64,000 nucleotides of DNA from Owenia fusiformis (taxonomy: Eukaryota > Annelida > Polychaeta > Sabellida > Oweniidae). The stretch spans positions 31,313,986-31,377,985 of the forward strand of contig CAIIXF020000004.1 in assembly GCA_903813345.2 (NCBI GenBank), written 5' to 3'. The stretch's first letter is position 1; every line of letters begins with the position of its first letter. The notes below the pieces were generated by a model. The model was given only the letters and a program-made list of their open reading frames with translations. It did no database searches and was not told where the DNA came from. A program made the translations under genes and the position numbers. Positions 31,501 to 46,500 of the stretch are shown here, one piece after another.

Positions 31501-34500
31501 CACACTTCATTTTCTAGTTCTCTATATTACCCTTTGTAAAAAGTAGCTGGGTCATACTCTTTATTATATAAAAGATCAACATTTGTACTCAGAGGCATTC
31601 TACACCAAAGTGAATTCTCAATGTTATGCATTAGTATTGTGGCTTCTTTGTTCTCTGATTGGTTGGATGTTCAACTATAAAATCATTGACCTAACTTAGA
31701 GGGTAAGTTACCAGCCCATGAATACAGGGTAGATCTGCATATCTCATTCCTTCCATTTCTCACTTTGAAATAAATAAAATATATTTACATAAACTAATTC
31801 AATTAATGTTTAAATGTCTGCATTTTATATTTTATTGCTGGATAAGTTGAGCGTAGGAGTTGTCTAGACTTGAGTGGTTTAGTTTTCATAACAAAAAATA
31901 AGTTTATGATTGAAATAGTGATTTTGAAAGAATTATTGGCCAGGATGAAGGGAGGGGGGGGGGGTACAGGTTATGTGGCTGGTTGTAAGCCAACTCCATG
32001 TATATCCATAAATCCTTAATATTTACTCTAAGTGTCAGAGTTATAGAGTCAAGTAAATAATATTGTTGATATTATTGGAAAAGGGTATCCCTAGAGGGTA
32101 TCTATCTATAAATCCTCACTTCTTAATTGGTAGCACAACATTTGTATATGGGCATGATTGGTTTCCTTTTATGTCTTATTTATGACAAACTCCGCATATG
32201 GTCCAGATGGACACAGTTGAAACCCAGCTCAGATTTCAAAATCATTTCCTAAGATCCCCCTACTTACTAGTATTTAATGGTGAATGACCACTCTATCAGC
32301 TCCTGTTAGGAAACTGCTGGGGTTGGGTAATGTTTTGAAATGCAAGATAGAGTATAAAGGAGTGGAATTAGCAAGGAATAAATTATATAGAGATGTAGTC
32401 AACACTATTAATTGTATAGAAATGTAAGAAAATCAGGCTGTTCATTCAAATTTTTGAGAAAAAAGAATGAAAAAGACATGAAAATCGTGATTATCTTCAG
32501 GGTGTAAGGAACAAGAGAACTTGGGGATGGACCTTTTGGTCATAAGTACAGGGAAATGGATCAGTACTAATTGGGTTTTGCACCTTGTTGTAAATTAATC
32601 CTGAAAAAATCAGGACATTTTTAATAAAATTGTAATCTCAGAAACTGTTGGGAATTACTCTCTGATTTCACTGGTTGATATTTCCCTATTTCACTCGGGT
32701 AGTAGCATTTCCCATATTTGAGAACTGCTTACAGGGATTTTGTGGGAAGCTTAAAAACATATACTCAGGAAAGCCACAAAATTGTGATTTTTTCTGAAAT
32801 AATAGTGCATGAATGTATATCTGGCATAGTGCAGGAAAACATCAAAGACATTTAAGAAGTAACCCAAGATACAAGACAGCCTTGAGACATTTAATATAAC
32901 TAAGAAATGCACCATGAAACATGTTAATCCTTCAGTCTGATTGGTTGTTCAGATCATGTGACTCAACCCCAGGAATTATGGGTCCCTTCTTTCCCTGAAG
33001 TTATACATCAGGCTGGGGTGAGATTTCGGGTCATTCACGACTCATTTGACACAAAACAGTAGCGCAATTGATACAGATTTTTTCAGAAAAACTGTTCCAC
33101 AGGTCTGTTAGGTCACCCAACATCATATTTAATGAACAAGCTGTAGTGTATACCCACGGTTTTGCATCTGTTTTTGGGAAATAGCACATGATTTTCTTAT
33201 CTTCATTTAGCATATAGGACGAAGTACTGATGGGGCGGTGGGGGGGTCAGCAAAGCGAGATGTCAGGGGTTCCAAACACAATGAATAAAGAACTTGAAAA
33301 ACTGCATGATTTTGAAAGAATTTTGAGGAGTTTTTCTTTTTGGGAAAAGGGCTCACAATTTTCTAATCTTCAATTTGGCTGAGGAAGTACTGAGAGGAGG
33401 GGGGGGGGGGTAGTAAACTTAGGTTTATAGGGGTTCTAAACAAAATGAATTGAACTTTTCCTTAGGGGGACAATGGGATATAGTTGATGTGGCTATTCAC
33501 ATGGCCTCACAAAAATAAATCAACGATCTTGAATTTATCTGTCTATCAAGGCCCCCATCCTTGGTCCCAGGGTATTTCACTTCTTTCTGAATTTAAGCAT
33601 ATATGAAGTCCTTTGAAGATATGTAACTCCACTTATATACTTGCGTAATTGAGGGTAGCATGGGGGGGTTCATGAGGATTAGAGATACTATCATGACCAG
33701 CCACATATATTTTATATTTAGTTTACATTTATAACTACATACAAATGATTTATTTTATGAAAGCCCTTAGCTGGTGCAGTCAGGCAAAAATAACTCATAG
33801 ATAAGCATAAATATTAGATATGCATATGTGGTTTAGTGAATATGTTATCTAAGCATATATTCTGGGGTTCAAATGATGGTTGCACTTCTGTACTAGGCAC
33901 ATATAATCGGCTGAATAATGATAAAATATTACATCTTTTATCAAAAAATTAGCTAGAACACACTTTAGAAAGAGAAAGTTCGATATAATCGTGACAAAAA
34001 GTACATTTTTATCATTTAATAAATGTCCTACATATTTATGAAGGGGCCCCTTGAACATCACTTGAAAAACAGATTTATTAGTTGCGTTATCAGTCTCTGC
34101 GCATGTATTTAACTGTATACATTTATGTCAATATGATTGTCTCATATATGGGCAATAAAGTAATCGATTTTAAAATGTGTCTTTATTTGTAAGTCTAGTT
34201 CGCCATGACTTTTCCCTAGCTTTCAAATATATTTTTGCATTACATGACTTTAAAGTCCAACAAAATTTTGTCATATTTTCAGCCAATTCTATAGATTTTT
34301 GTCTATGAGTATCAATTTTGAAAGAAAATGTATATTTTTGGTCGGACAAAATAAATACTTTATTTTATAATTCTTGTGTTCTATAACAGTGTTTGAAAAT
34401 AAATTTTCGGTTTTGATACAGAGAAACAGAGAAACAAAGTCTGAAATTTTGTTTTAGTTTAAATCAAATTCTCATCACAGATTGCATCCTTATCACTTGT

Positions 34501-37500
34501 TATCACCGATTTTATTCACCTGTTCAATGACCAAGTTCCAAACAGCAGAGATTGCTACCTGATTCCTAGGAACTTCTATGTTAGAGACACAACATGGTTA
34601 AATCGGATGCTAAAAATTTTGTGTGTCAAATTACGCCATTCTTCATGCTTGGGCTTTGCTACTATTACCGTGCTCCATGCTACCGCAGCTCAGCTTTAGA
34701 AAGAAGTGAAATACCCTTGGACCAAGGGTGATATTTAATTATGCTGAAGTGTGTTTAACTGAAAGCCATTTTGAGATGTAAAATCAAAGTAAAACATCAG
34801 AACTACTTCACTCCACATTTTTCATAACCTTTTCAATAAATATATTTAGTACAATGTTTTTCTAAATACAATTAGCGGGCATCCTATAATTTTTATGGTT
34901 GCCCAATTTGAGAAAAGTGCCCTGATGCGATGGAATGATCGTCAATCCTTAGTTCCCGGAACATAATTTTATTTATGACTTGTAAACCGTGTTCAGCCAA
35001 GTTTATCCTCCTCGAGTATGTGAACGGTTCTTCTTTTTGTAATTCTGCCCAAATTTAGACTAAATATGCCAATTTTTCATATTTTCCTCATTGTCAAGTG
35101 TACACTTCTATTTTTAAAATCTCAACTGGGTGAAGTACCAACATGCTACAATGTTATGAAGATCACCATGTTCCTTATACTATTTGAACTTCGGAGAGTT
35201 CTTACTTGAAATTTTATTTATATAAAAGTTTGGATCACTGTGACCCGCCCCAATGCGCACGCGCAGCAGTTAGATTTCGATCAAAGTTTTGAAAAGATCG
35301 CATTAAATCAGACGTTCACATGAAGATATTACGAGTTACACTGTAAGTTAAATTAGTATAATTAACTAATATTTACTGTATAATTTGTCTATTAATACAA
35401 ATATTTTATTCTTTTTTTACATGCATTTATTTATTTTACTGTATTGAATTCGGTCATTTTCAGCAAAACACCCGTTTTTGACTTAGTCATTTCCACTTCT
35501 TGAAAATTTGGGGATTCATGAAAAATTAAAATATTTTAACCAGTTTTTGACATTTTATAGTAGGAATGTGAATAGAATAAGAATTTCAGACTGTTGGCCT
35601 TAAAATTCTGGACAAAGATCTTCTATGAGAATCAATGAGACCAAATTCAAATATTTTGATAAAATCAACCTGAAATAGAATTATAAAAGGAGCAATTTGT
35701 TTTCAATTTGTCGAACTACCTAAGTAAGAAATAGAAGAATAATCCCTTGATTAGCCCAAGTTTTATATCTCTGGTATCTTATGTATTTATATAACACCAC
35801 CAGGGCACTACATACTGCATGATATACAAATCACTGTGTGATACACCTCACAATGGGCAGACTTTGAACACAAGGCAGAGTTCAGAATATCCGTCTGCTC
35901 AAAATGTCCGTCTGCTCCTGATTCTTATTTCACATGATTTCTCTTTAAAATTTGAATGAAGTGTCTGATTTTCTTGCATTTCTATACAATTTAGAGTGTT
36001 AACTACATGCTCGTTTGGATTATTCCTTGCTGATTTCATCGATTTCCACTCTATTTTGCATTTTAAAATATGGCTACATTGGAATTCATGGAGAAAATAC
36101 TAGACTTTGAACTGGGTGTAGATATCAAGTATCGTGAGCCAAGATTATATTTAGTCCCCTATAAAGAAATAATTGTCCCCCAAGGATTATTTCACCTGTT
36201 TCTACTGGAATCACAATGGTCCTGAAAGTGTACATGCTAAACTTATGAACCAAATTAGGTATCCTGGTAAATGTATGGCATCACAGACTGTACTTCCCCC
36301 TAATTCATCAATGATCCCTCCCGGACTATTTTTGTAGTATATTGAACTTTCTCTGGCCGTTTTCTTCCTCTTTGATCATTTGGCATTTTGAAAATATTCT
36401 TGAATGAACCTTGAGGAAATAAATAGACAGGTTTGCAGGATATGATATACCGAACTCTGTTTATTTATTTCACATCCTGTAAAGCACAGGTCTCATTTTC
36501 GGTAGCATCTTTTATACTTCCAAATTTTATGAATTTAAAGCAGTTTTCAGATGTGTATCTTTCAAAAACAAATATGAGACTGCATATAGACTTCCATTGT
36601 TAAAGAACAAAGACTAATTCGATCTCTTTAGAGAAATATCGTTGGTTCCAAAATGGAAAAGTGATGAGTATCAGAATGATGCAATACCAGTGTAACATTC
36701 ATCCCATTGCAAACAATTACCATAGAAACAGCCCATTGCAAATAGATACAGGTACACATGTTTTCGGACATCTTTGTCCCTGAACATGAGTTCAGGGGAA
36801 GGAAGTCCAGGCCCAGCCCATAGCTAGCTTTTGCCAAGGGGGTTTCAGTTTTTAAAAAATTCTAAGGGATCAGTTAAAATTGACAATTATGGCCTGAAAT
36901 CACTTGAAAAGTGCACAAAATTTGGAAAATGGCATTCTGACTTTGAAAGAATTTTTGGCCAGAGGGGCTGGACCCTCCTCTCCCTGGCTACAATCCTTGT
37001 TGCAAATATACATGAAACACACTGACACTGTATGGATGTTCTTGTAATCAAGCATCTTTGTAAGCTAATGAACATGTGTTTTATGATTCCTTTAATGCAG
37101 TATCTGCCAGCCCTGTCTGTAATGTTTATAAACAGAACATGGGCTGCTATCCCCTTTGATAAGTCTGATAGGCTACATACTCAGTAGTTTGCTAGGTTAG
37201 AGATTATGCCCTATTATCAAAAGTCGAGGAAAGTTCAGTTTGTTATGGTTTGATCCCCTTTCCAATCATCTAACGGAATTTTATCAATTTGATTTGACAA
37301 CTAATATTTAAACAAAATGGATCTGACTTCGATAATCTGTCTAAAAATTTCCGGGTCATTTTCTTTCCAATATTAAACCTGGATCATGGGACACCATAAA
37401 AAATGGCACATCCCTTCATTTTTTCAACTGCATCTGCAACTGCAGAAAAAACTTAATGATTAGTATCCAATATTTATTTATTTATTTACATGTATTTATT

Positions 37501-40500
37501 ATTTAGAAACTACATCTATGGAATGATGGCTCACTTATATGAATTATAGGTGCGTCTAAAACATATAACAGAATTTAAAATCATAATAATATAATTTATA
37601 ATGATTTTATAGCATATAATTTTTTTTAAATATATCAGTGATACATATGAGGGGGTCAAATGTTAAATTGAAGTTATGTAAAGTTCAGACGATACTTGAC
37701 TTTTATAAACTCACATGACAATTCTCATCAATATATTTTAAGTTTTAATTGGATGTATTGTCTGTGAATGTCTCTTTTGAGTGAAAATTCACAGACATTA
37801 TTTTCAAATCAAATGGCAGTATACCTCAATTACGTTCATATTAGTTTTTTGCATTATTTCTAAAAGGTTCTAAAACTTTCTAAAACTAATTTTTTTGTCG
37901 TGGTAGGCACTAAAATACTCTTTTGCACTTTGAAACATAAAAAAATAATTTTTAACTCTCTCTATCAAAATTTAATGAATTAGAAATGACTTTTTTAACT
38001 GATTTCTATCAAAAACTATCGATTAAAAATTAATTTATATTTGAACAGTTTAAGAAATTATAAGTTGTAACTACAAAATTAATTACCTTTTGATTTTATG
38101 AACATAATTTAAAACTTTCACTAATGAAATATAAATAAATTAAAAAGTGATATTATTGGATTGCCCGTTAAATTCAACCAATCAGAGTCTAGTACATTTA
38201 CTCTTAGACAGGGTAGCAGGACTTGTGACTATCTAATAGTTATATACTGGGGAATAAATAATACATCCACACATATGGTTTTATTTTACACATTTAGGGC
38301 ACTATTTAGTATCAAGGGTTAGTCTTATAACTAGATTAGTTTAAGGAAATACTTTAGTTAAACTTTCCCAGCTAAGAAAACACCTGAATATGTATAAATA
38401 ACTCCTACCGATCAGATATTTCCTCATCTAGCTTTAAATATATTACACATTTGTAGGATAGAATATTTCAAAAGGGTAAGAGACAAGTCATCGTGAGATA
38501 TCACGGCTTTCTCTCAGTGTCCTTCTATAACGTTCATTCTTGTGCATAGCAGAGATGGTCTGAGTATCAGAATGGAGACAAGTAGCCATGAAATTATGCC
38601 TATGAACAAATGCCCCTTGTTGTGTATTTTCCGAGAAAGGGCAAATGAACCTTTATATTTGTGATTGTAATATCTTTATTGATCAATATTCAAACTTTTT
38701 AAGGTAATTTTATTTCCATATTTATATGAATCACTTGATAAAATACACTTCACATACATATGGAGAAACAAGCCTAAGTTTACAGCTACATGTAATTGGT
38801 ATTATTCAAACTGCAAAATCTTCTGTAGTTGTTAGAGGCAAGAATGGCTAATCGATGGGGAACAGGGTAAATTCCAGGATAATCAATTGCTTAATACACA
38901 TATTTTTCATATGTTATTGTAGGATAATCAATTGCTCAATAAACATATTTTTCATCTGGGGCAACATATTGTTTATATTTGTGCACATTTGCTTATGTTC
39001 TGTGATTTGTCTTACAAGAAAATGTAATTTAGAAAGAGGGAAAAACTTAGAGGTAGTTGGTGCAACTGTAAAACAAAATTTCATTGAACAATATGCCTGG
39101 AGGAACAGTTGTAGGGATAGACCATTGTATGTATTGTATGTATTGTATTGTATGTATTGTATTGTATGTATTGTATTGTATGTATTGTATTGTATGTATT
39201 GTATTGTATGTATTGTATTGTATGTATTGTATTGTATGTATTGTATTGTATGTATTGTATTGTATGTATTGTATTGTATGTATTGTATTGTATGTATGTA
39301 GATACAGATATGCCAAGGGAAGAATGGTCTCATCCAACAGTCTTCTCTATCATACTCTTTATAAGTTGAGACATTTAATTGGAGGAATTTCAGCTCGTCA
39401 AGTTAAATATTTTTATGGATATACATTATTTAGAAATGGAAGAAAATCAAACACTTCATTCAAATTTTAAAGAGAAAATTATGGAACAGCAAGGAATAAA
39501 GTAAACAGGCATGTAGTCAACACTCTAAATTGTATAGAAATGCAAGAAACTTCATTTATAGAGAAGACACGTGAAATATTCAGAGACTTGAGATTTGAAC
39601 ATAATCTAGGTTCTAGTTAGTAGTATATAAGTTAGAGAATAACTCCACTGCATATTTATGTACCGCAACTATGCTAACAGATCACTACTTCCAAAAATAG
39701 GTCCTGTCAATAACACCACAAGATTCCGGAAGAATCCACCACATATCCTTGCTGAAGCCCCTTTATGTCCGATATATAATATTTTCTGACTGAGACAGTC
39801 TGTGGCTTCATTTTTGTTTCAAGTTTTGTTAATTTAACTCTCAAATACACTCCCCTTCATAATTTTCTCAACTACAAGTTCTCACTGAAAGCACATCAAA
39901 ACCTGTTTTAGCCTAAATTTTGTTCCTAGATTACAATAGTTGTGTAATTTAGAACAGATTTGATGCAGTTTTAAAAAAGGTCAAACACAAAGTAAGTGAT
40001 TCAAAGGGGGGGGGGGGGGGTGTCTTGTTGCCAAACTTATAGAGGGGAGTGTAGGCTAGCTCATATTTTTTATCATATGACCACTGTCTTGTTTTCTTAT
40101 AATTTGGCCAAATGAATGGGCGTGATGAGCATGACATGAAATGTTTTTGATTTGAAAAAATGTTTCCTGCAAACCTAGTGTGCAGCGGTTAAGGGTCACG
40201 TTGAGTTATAGCTATATTTGAAGTGTGAACGCTCGCTCAAGGATTTTCTTCACCACAAAATATTTTTGTCCAGAACTTAGAACTGTCTTGTTAGAAACTA
40301 ATAAAAAATCAGAAAGCTAATTACCTTGTCTCACAACACTTTCCAACTTCATTGTAGATGGTGGTAAGTAGTTGAAGAAACTGTAGTTCTGGAACAGATA
40401 ATTATATGGGGGATAAAGAGGGGAGGGGGTTTAAGGGGGGAGTTTTGTTGATAACACAAGTGCTTGATGTAAGACAGCAACACCATCCCTAGTGAGGAGT

Positions 40501-43500
40501 AATTGGTAAATGAGAGACAGAGACAGTGTAGTTTAGAAACTAGACTATACCAAGCAAAGTGTTATATATACAACAAGTCTCTAAGTTTACCTGATAAGTA
40601 GTTAGTAGTTGCAGAAACTCTGTTTCTGGCCCAGATAATTGTATGTTGGTGAAAAGGAGATATATCACCCTTCATGTCGAGTAACTAACCCCAACACTCC
40701 TTCTAAGTAGCAATTAGAAGAATACGAATATGATAAGAGTTTTGCTTTTACTTGGGAAGAATCAAACGCATTCCTGAAGTTATGTAGGATTTTTAGAGAG
40801 TTATCATTATTGTTTTTCATGTAGTTTTACATCTTGATTTATATACTATTTTATGAGAAATGGATACATCCCATGTCAGACATGTTAAATATATCATGCA
40901 TTTGAGATTCTATTTCTCTTTAAAATTTGAATGAACTGCCTGATTTTCTTGCATTTCTATACAATTTAGAGCCTTCACTACATGCCTGTTTACTTTATTC
41001 CTTGCTAATTCCACTCCTTTCCACTCTATTTTGCAATTTAAAATATGAACACCATTACATTTTAGAAGGTCCAGTTTGTAAGGCCAGGTAGTAATTCTTG
41101 CCATAAATTCTCTGTGTGTGAGCATTTCCCTGTTACCCTTTCAAAAGGCAAAACTTCTAATACACTCTACGAAACAGAGATGATTGTTTGCAATCCATTC
41201 AGGGTATATTGCATAGTCGGAAAATCTCATTATATTTTCTGCCTGAAATTATTTATCTTTCATTTCACATTCAAAAACCCATAAATGGACAATTTGAGAT
41301 AATATTAAGATCTTTTAAGTATTGAAATTGCAAAATCATTTGTTAAGATCAGAGGATTATTTATTCAGATGAAAGGAATCAGGGTAAAAGATCCCTGTCA
41401 GGTAAACCCCATTTTGAAATAATCTATATTCTTGCACACATTAACATCTTCCTTCATAAGGCACTGACACTAAATCTTCAAAATGGTATTTCAATGGGGG
41501 ATTTGAATTTAGTGTCTTTTGAAGGGATATTGGAGAGGAATTTTAGCTACCTCAGTAGCAGTTAATGAGTGCAGCATGTAGTAACTTTCCAACTGGAGGT
41601 TATGCCCCATAATCCTCAGCTATAGACAGGTGTTACATGAGACATTGTTGCAACCCTGATATGTATTGTTGCAACCCTGATATGTATTGTTGCAACCCTG
41701 ATATGTATTGTTGCAACCCTGATATGTATTGTTGCAACCCTGATATGTATTGTGAGAAATGCTAGTGAAATCCCTATGTATATATACAGGTTTCACTGTA
41801 GGCCAACTTGTTCCCATTTCATTAGCAGTAACAAGTGCTTTCCTGGCAACAACATCTCCACTGATGGGCTCAAGCTAATCAGTGTTATGTAATCATTATC
41901 TTGGGAGGAATACAGTTTGCTATACTTGCCAAAGCCATATCCAATAATACTGGGTGTATCAAATGCAACACCTTGTCGTATTATGTAACAACTGTAAGTC
42001 AGGTTTTTGGTGGATCATATGAGAAGACATTGGGTTCCTCGTAGGAGAAATCTGGATCATGATGAGTTTTATGTAAAAAGTTTGGGTTTCCCAAGTTTGT
42101 CTTCTCTTTCACATGTATAAGTTAGTTCCTAATTGTTGCAAATGTACATGTAGCTACCATAATGTGTAAATCTTTATTGTCCTTTTGTAACCTAGCTATC
42201 ATTTTTCATTGCTTCTGTACCCTAATGTTATTTCCCTCTCTTATGTACCCTACATTCATTTTCACCATGACCCCTGCCACTATGACATTCTTCTTACAAG
42301 ATATCTGGCATGTAGAAAAAACAGAGCAAGCCACTATTTGATACATTCAACTCAGCACCATATCAACCTAAATGAAAAATTAGGGGGTCTCAGATAACCC
42401 AAGTTCAGTTCCTCAGACTATACCTAGATGCCTGTCTCATTTTTTTATATTACTTAAGATGACGAGAACTCTGTTGATAGTGGTACCATATAATACAATG
42501 TTCACACATAATTCATATAATTATGTGAGCACAATTTCCAAAATGTATGCTAGTCTTCCATTCAGAACTAGCTTCTCTTTAACTTGAATCGTAAAGTATT
42601 TTTTGTCCCTCTATTTCAATATCAACCCCTATGATATTAAACTGAAAGTGAGTGATGCTGACATCCATGAGGTATTTTCCCCCATTCTTGCAATGTTTCA
42701 TATTCTACTCTTGCGTCTGCAGCTGGCAAATCAAATTGTCTTACATGAAATAGTTCTTTATAGTCTGGTTTCAAACTACGGCCTTCAACTTTTCAATATT
42801 AAAATATGGGTCAGGAAGTACCCATGTCAGTCAAAATATGGGTCAGGAAGTACCCATGAACCATCAGGACCAGTGGGAGGTTCTATATTTGACATCAAAA
42901 GTGGTTTCATTGAATCTTCCGGAATTCCTGGAGATCTTTAACATGCGTCTAGTCAGAAATTAGCCTTTTTATCAAAGAAACATTCAGAAAAACCTCTCCA
43001 GATGACTGATAATATATTAAGGCAGTGGCACATGATACATAATTTTCAATTACAAATATTTAAGGAAATTGGTTATATTTTTTCAAAGTTGTATGTATAT
43101 ATATACATGGAATACTTAGTTCAAAATAAAACATTTTTTGAAATTACGTTGGAATAATATTTCCGCAAATTATTTTTTCAATTTTTTCTGAAAGTGTGAA
43201 CAGCCTTTAGAGAAACCACGAAGGGCGCTAAAGGGGAACACAAATTATAAAATAACATCATGAATTCAAATAAATTCTAACTACTGATAAACCAATATAT
43301 AACATCCCATGATCAGCTGAGCAAAGAAAACATCAACATTAATGATGTCAGGATAAAAAGGGAGTTTGGAGAATCTCAGCAACCCTTTGTCTGAGAATTG
43401 TTTTTTCTCATGGAATTGCGTGGTTGGCCATCTGTTACTTATGTTCCTTTTTATTATTTTATGGAACACAATCCAATCTATTTTCCTCATCAATGTCTGT

Positions 43501-46500
43501 AGGATGTCTTTTAATGTTAAGATGTCATATTTTGATGACATCATGATGTCATTTATGTCATTACCAATCCATATGTCTTTTCCAGTTTCATTTCTTTCAT
43601 CTGAATGACCAGACAATTCTTTATCACCAGGCGCTACCATTTAGAGTCTCAAATGTTCACGTCTTTTCACTCTATTTCATGGTATATCTACAAAAGAGTG
43701 ATTATCACATGATACAATCTATTTCACATTTCGAAAGAACCATTTTAGCATCTACCTCATATCTTTCACCATGGCAACCACCTTCTGTGAGGTCATACAT
43801 TTGATCTGAAAGTTGTCTTAGTAAATGGGCCATTATATTGGAGCAATCTAGCCTACCCCATAAAACAATCTGAATGATGACATATGAGATAACAAATAGA
43901 CACTTGATGGTGTTTGTACTGATGGTAAAGGTACTCTAAATGATGCTATGGGTTAGCATAAAACATTTGTTTTAATTGTGGTTCCCTGAATTGGTGGTCC
44001 CCTGAATAATAGCATTTTTAGAATATTTGTCATTTTTGGGTTTGAGTTAACATACAAGATTGTATGTGAAAAAATTTAAAGCATCAGCCTCCAAAATGCA
44101 TATAACAACCATTGTCAGTCTACTATTCATTGTTAAGTACAATGTACATTCTAACTAAGGGATCAAATGCAAGATTCTGATATCTGTGAAATATATGGGA
44201 GGTGTGGAGAGCTGGACAATTCTAAATAGAACATAATGTCCACCTACACATATTTATACATTCCCACACCAATCACCAATATAGAAGAACACTGTACTTG
44301 TGTCCATGGCATTCCAGATTGATCTAAAGTAATCACATTGCCCTCATTCTCTGCCAGAGCCAGACATAAAGAATATTATGTCCTTCTGGCTTAACTAACT
44401 GTTGATGGAATCTAGGTCAACAGGGACACCAGCTGGATGATTTGCAACAATCTGGTGCAACATAGATATACCAAACATTTGTTCTCTGAAGAACAGTCAG
44501 AAATTCTTTCATTTCATTCAGTGCAGATCTAACCTTGTCTTACTCAAAAGCATCTTTATTCACTTCTTCCATTGTTTGACACTCAATTCTGTGTTTTAGA
44601 TAATGACAATGGGTCTGTTTAATGTACAGGCAAGGTTTTGTTTGATGGATGTATTGGCTTGGATTCTAAGGCTATCAGTATTTATGTTACACCATTACAA
44701 AGTTTCCCTGATAACACTAGGCCTCATTATGATGCTTTCTGTCGACATCAATTTGCTTGATTTATAAAATGTTTGGACTCTTGGAATCCTTGGAAAAGTT
44801 GGTCAGAGAATTGATTGATGATGAATGAGTTGCTCTGCACTTTGTCCGTTTGAATAAAGATTTCAATGCTCTGGTTTCATTGTTCTCAATGGTACATCCC
44901 TTCATTTCTGGTTTCATGTTCTTATGTTCATATTTGGACAACATGTTGTTGATTGTGACATCACATTGCATATTGTGACATCATCATTTATCACATGAAC
45001 ATCACCATGGTGAGCTATGTCTCAGCAGAGCCAGGATGTAATCAGTCCTGGCACCTGTTTGCTTATTCAATTTTCTGATACCTCCCTTCCAGCACTGCAG
45101 TCATGGATACTTTCTTGAGAAATGACAAGTTCCCAATTTAAACAACGTTAGTTCTGCATGAAATCATTTGTTCATCATTTATCATTTTGCTTCTTTGAGT
45201 GTGGTTGGTCAGTGGAGGAGTGAGGGAGATGTTGCAAGGCTGGGATAAAGCAAATGGGTTTGGCACATGTTTCCATTTCTCTTTGCTAAGGGTATACTTG
45301 TTTATTTCAAACATTGTGTCACCATTGCACATTGTGACATCATCGTTCATAACAAGTGCACCATGTCAGCATGTTGCTCCTTGCAAGGAATGGAAGGAAT
45401 GGATGAAGAAGTTCCCATATCAGTAGAAAATGTACCCTTGGCTTAATAACAAACCACGCTTCTCTCTAACAAGGACCAATCATGGGCCTAACAAGGACCA
45501 AACAAGAACCAATCATTTAACCAGTCATGGTAGATGTCATGCTATTGTGATTACTTATTTATTATCAACTGCAGATTCTGAGCTCTGATTGGCTCAAACA
45601 TTTATCAGAAATGTGAAGAGTGTAGAAGACTAAGCTTCTCTTGGAGAGGGTATCTAAGAATGGAACCTTCTGCTCTGTAATTACCAAGGTGGTCATTATG
45701 TGCAGACATGTTTGATTAATTGGTTGTTCTGTGCCCATGTTCAAATTTCTTTCTGGACATGTTTATTTTACGATTTTTCTCTCAAAAATTTGAATGAACT
45801 CAATGAAATTTTGGCATTTCTATACAATTTAGAATTTTAACTACATGCCTGTTTATTTTATTCCTTGCTAATTCCACTCTTTTTTACTCTATTTTGCTTT
45901 TTAAAACATATACCATCATTATGTTTGGCTCATGTATGGCTATCACCAACTCAGCGTGCCCATTCATTTCACCACATTTCATGAACCATGTTCACAGCAC
46001 TCCATGCCATGATGAGGAAATGTTAACATATGATGGGAAATGGGTGGAAACGATGGTATTAAAATGGTGTGTAAACAAGTAAATAAGATGGGAGAATTAA
46101 AAGTGGAATAGCCAAATGAAGTAGATTGGGAGAAGATCAATGAATGAAGTGCAGTGGGAAAGCAAAATTGATGGTTCACAAACTGCAGCCTATTATTCAA
46201 AGAACATGGAAATATGTGTACCATGAAATACATTGTGAACTAAAAATTGACCAACTTTTCTTTGTTTGCCAACTCCTTGCTCAATAAGTACATTCTAAGT
46301 GGTACAAAACAGTAAATAGAATATTATCTGTAGTTCCACAATCAAACCTTCAGTTATTTGAAGATTCTTCTAGAAAAGCAAACATTTCCCATCATCCTTT
46401 TGTGTTGGATGAGTTCCTATTTACCCGAGGGCCAAATATGATTGGTCAGTCTTATCTGATATGAATGCCTCTTGTGCTCCAGGTTTCACTTGGAATTAAA

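Noticed and set aside
33031-33213. 60-codon minus-strand frame (MLNEDKKIMCYFPKTDAK)
   Set aside because: No recognised motif, no repeat of it elsewhere in the window and no flanking splice context; kept as unexplained rather than called a gene.
38855-39470. Long overlapping open frames on both strands (up to 148 codons)
   Set aside because: They exist because the 14-bp tandem array has no stop in any frame.
42603-42941. 112-codon plus-strand frame ending in a Gly/Pro-rich stretch (EPSGPVGGSIFDIK)
   Set aside because: Glycines are not at every third residue, there is no suitable acceptor-donor pair in phase with the 7S exon, and part of the frame is a 24-bp direct duplication. Not a collagen exon.
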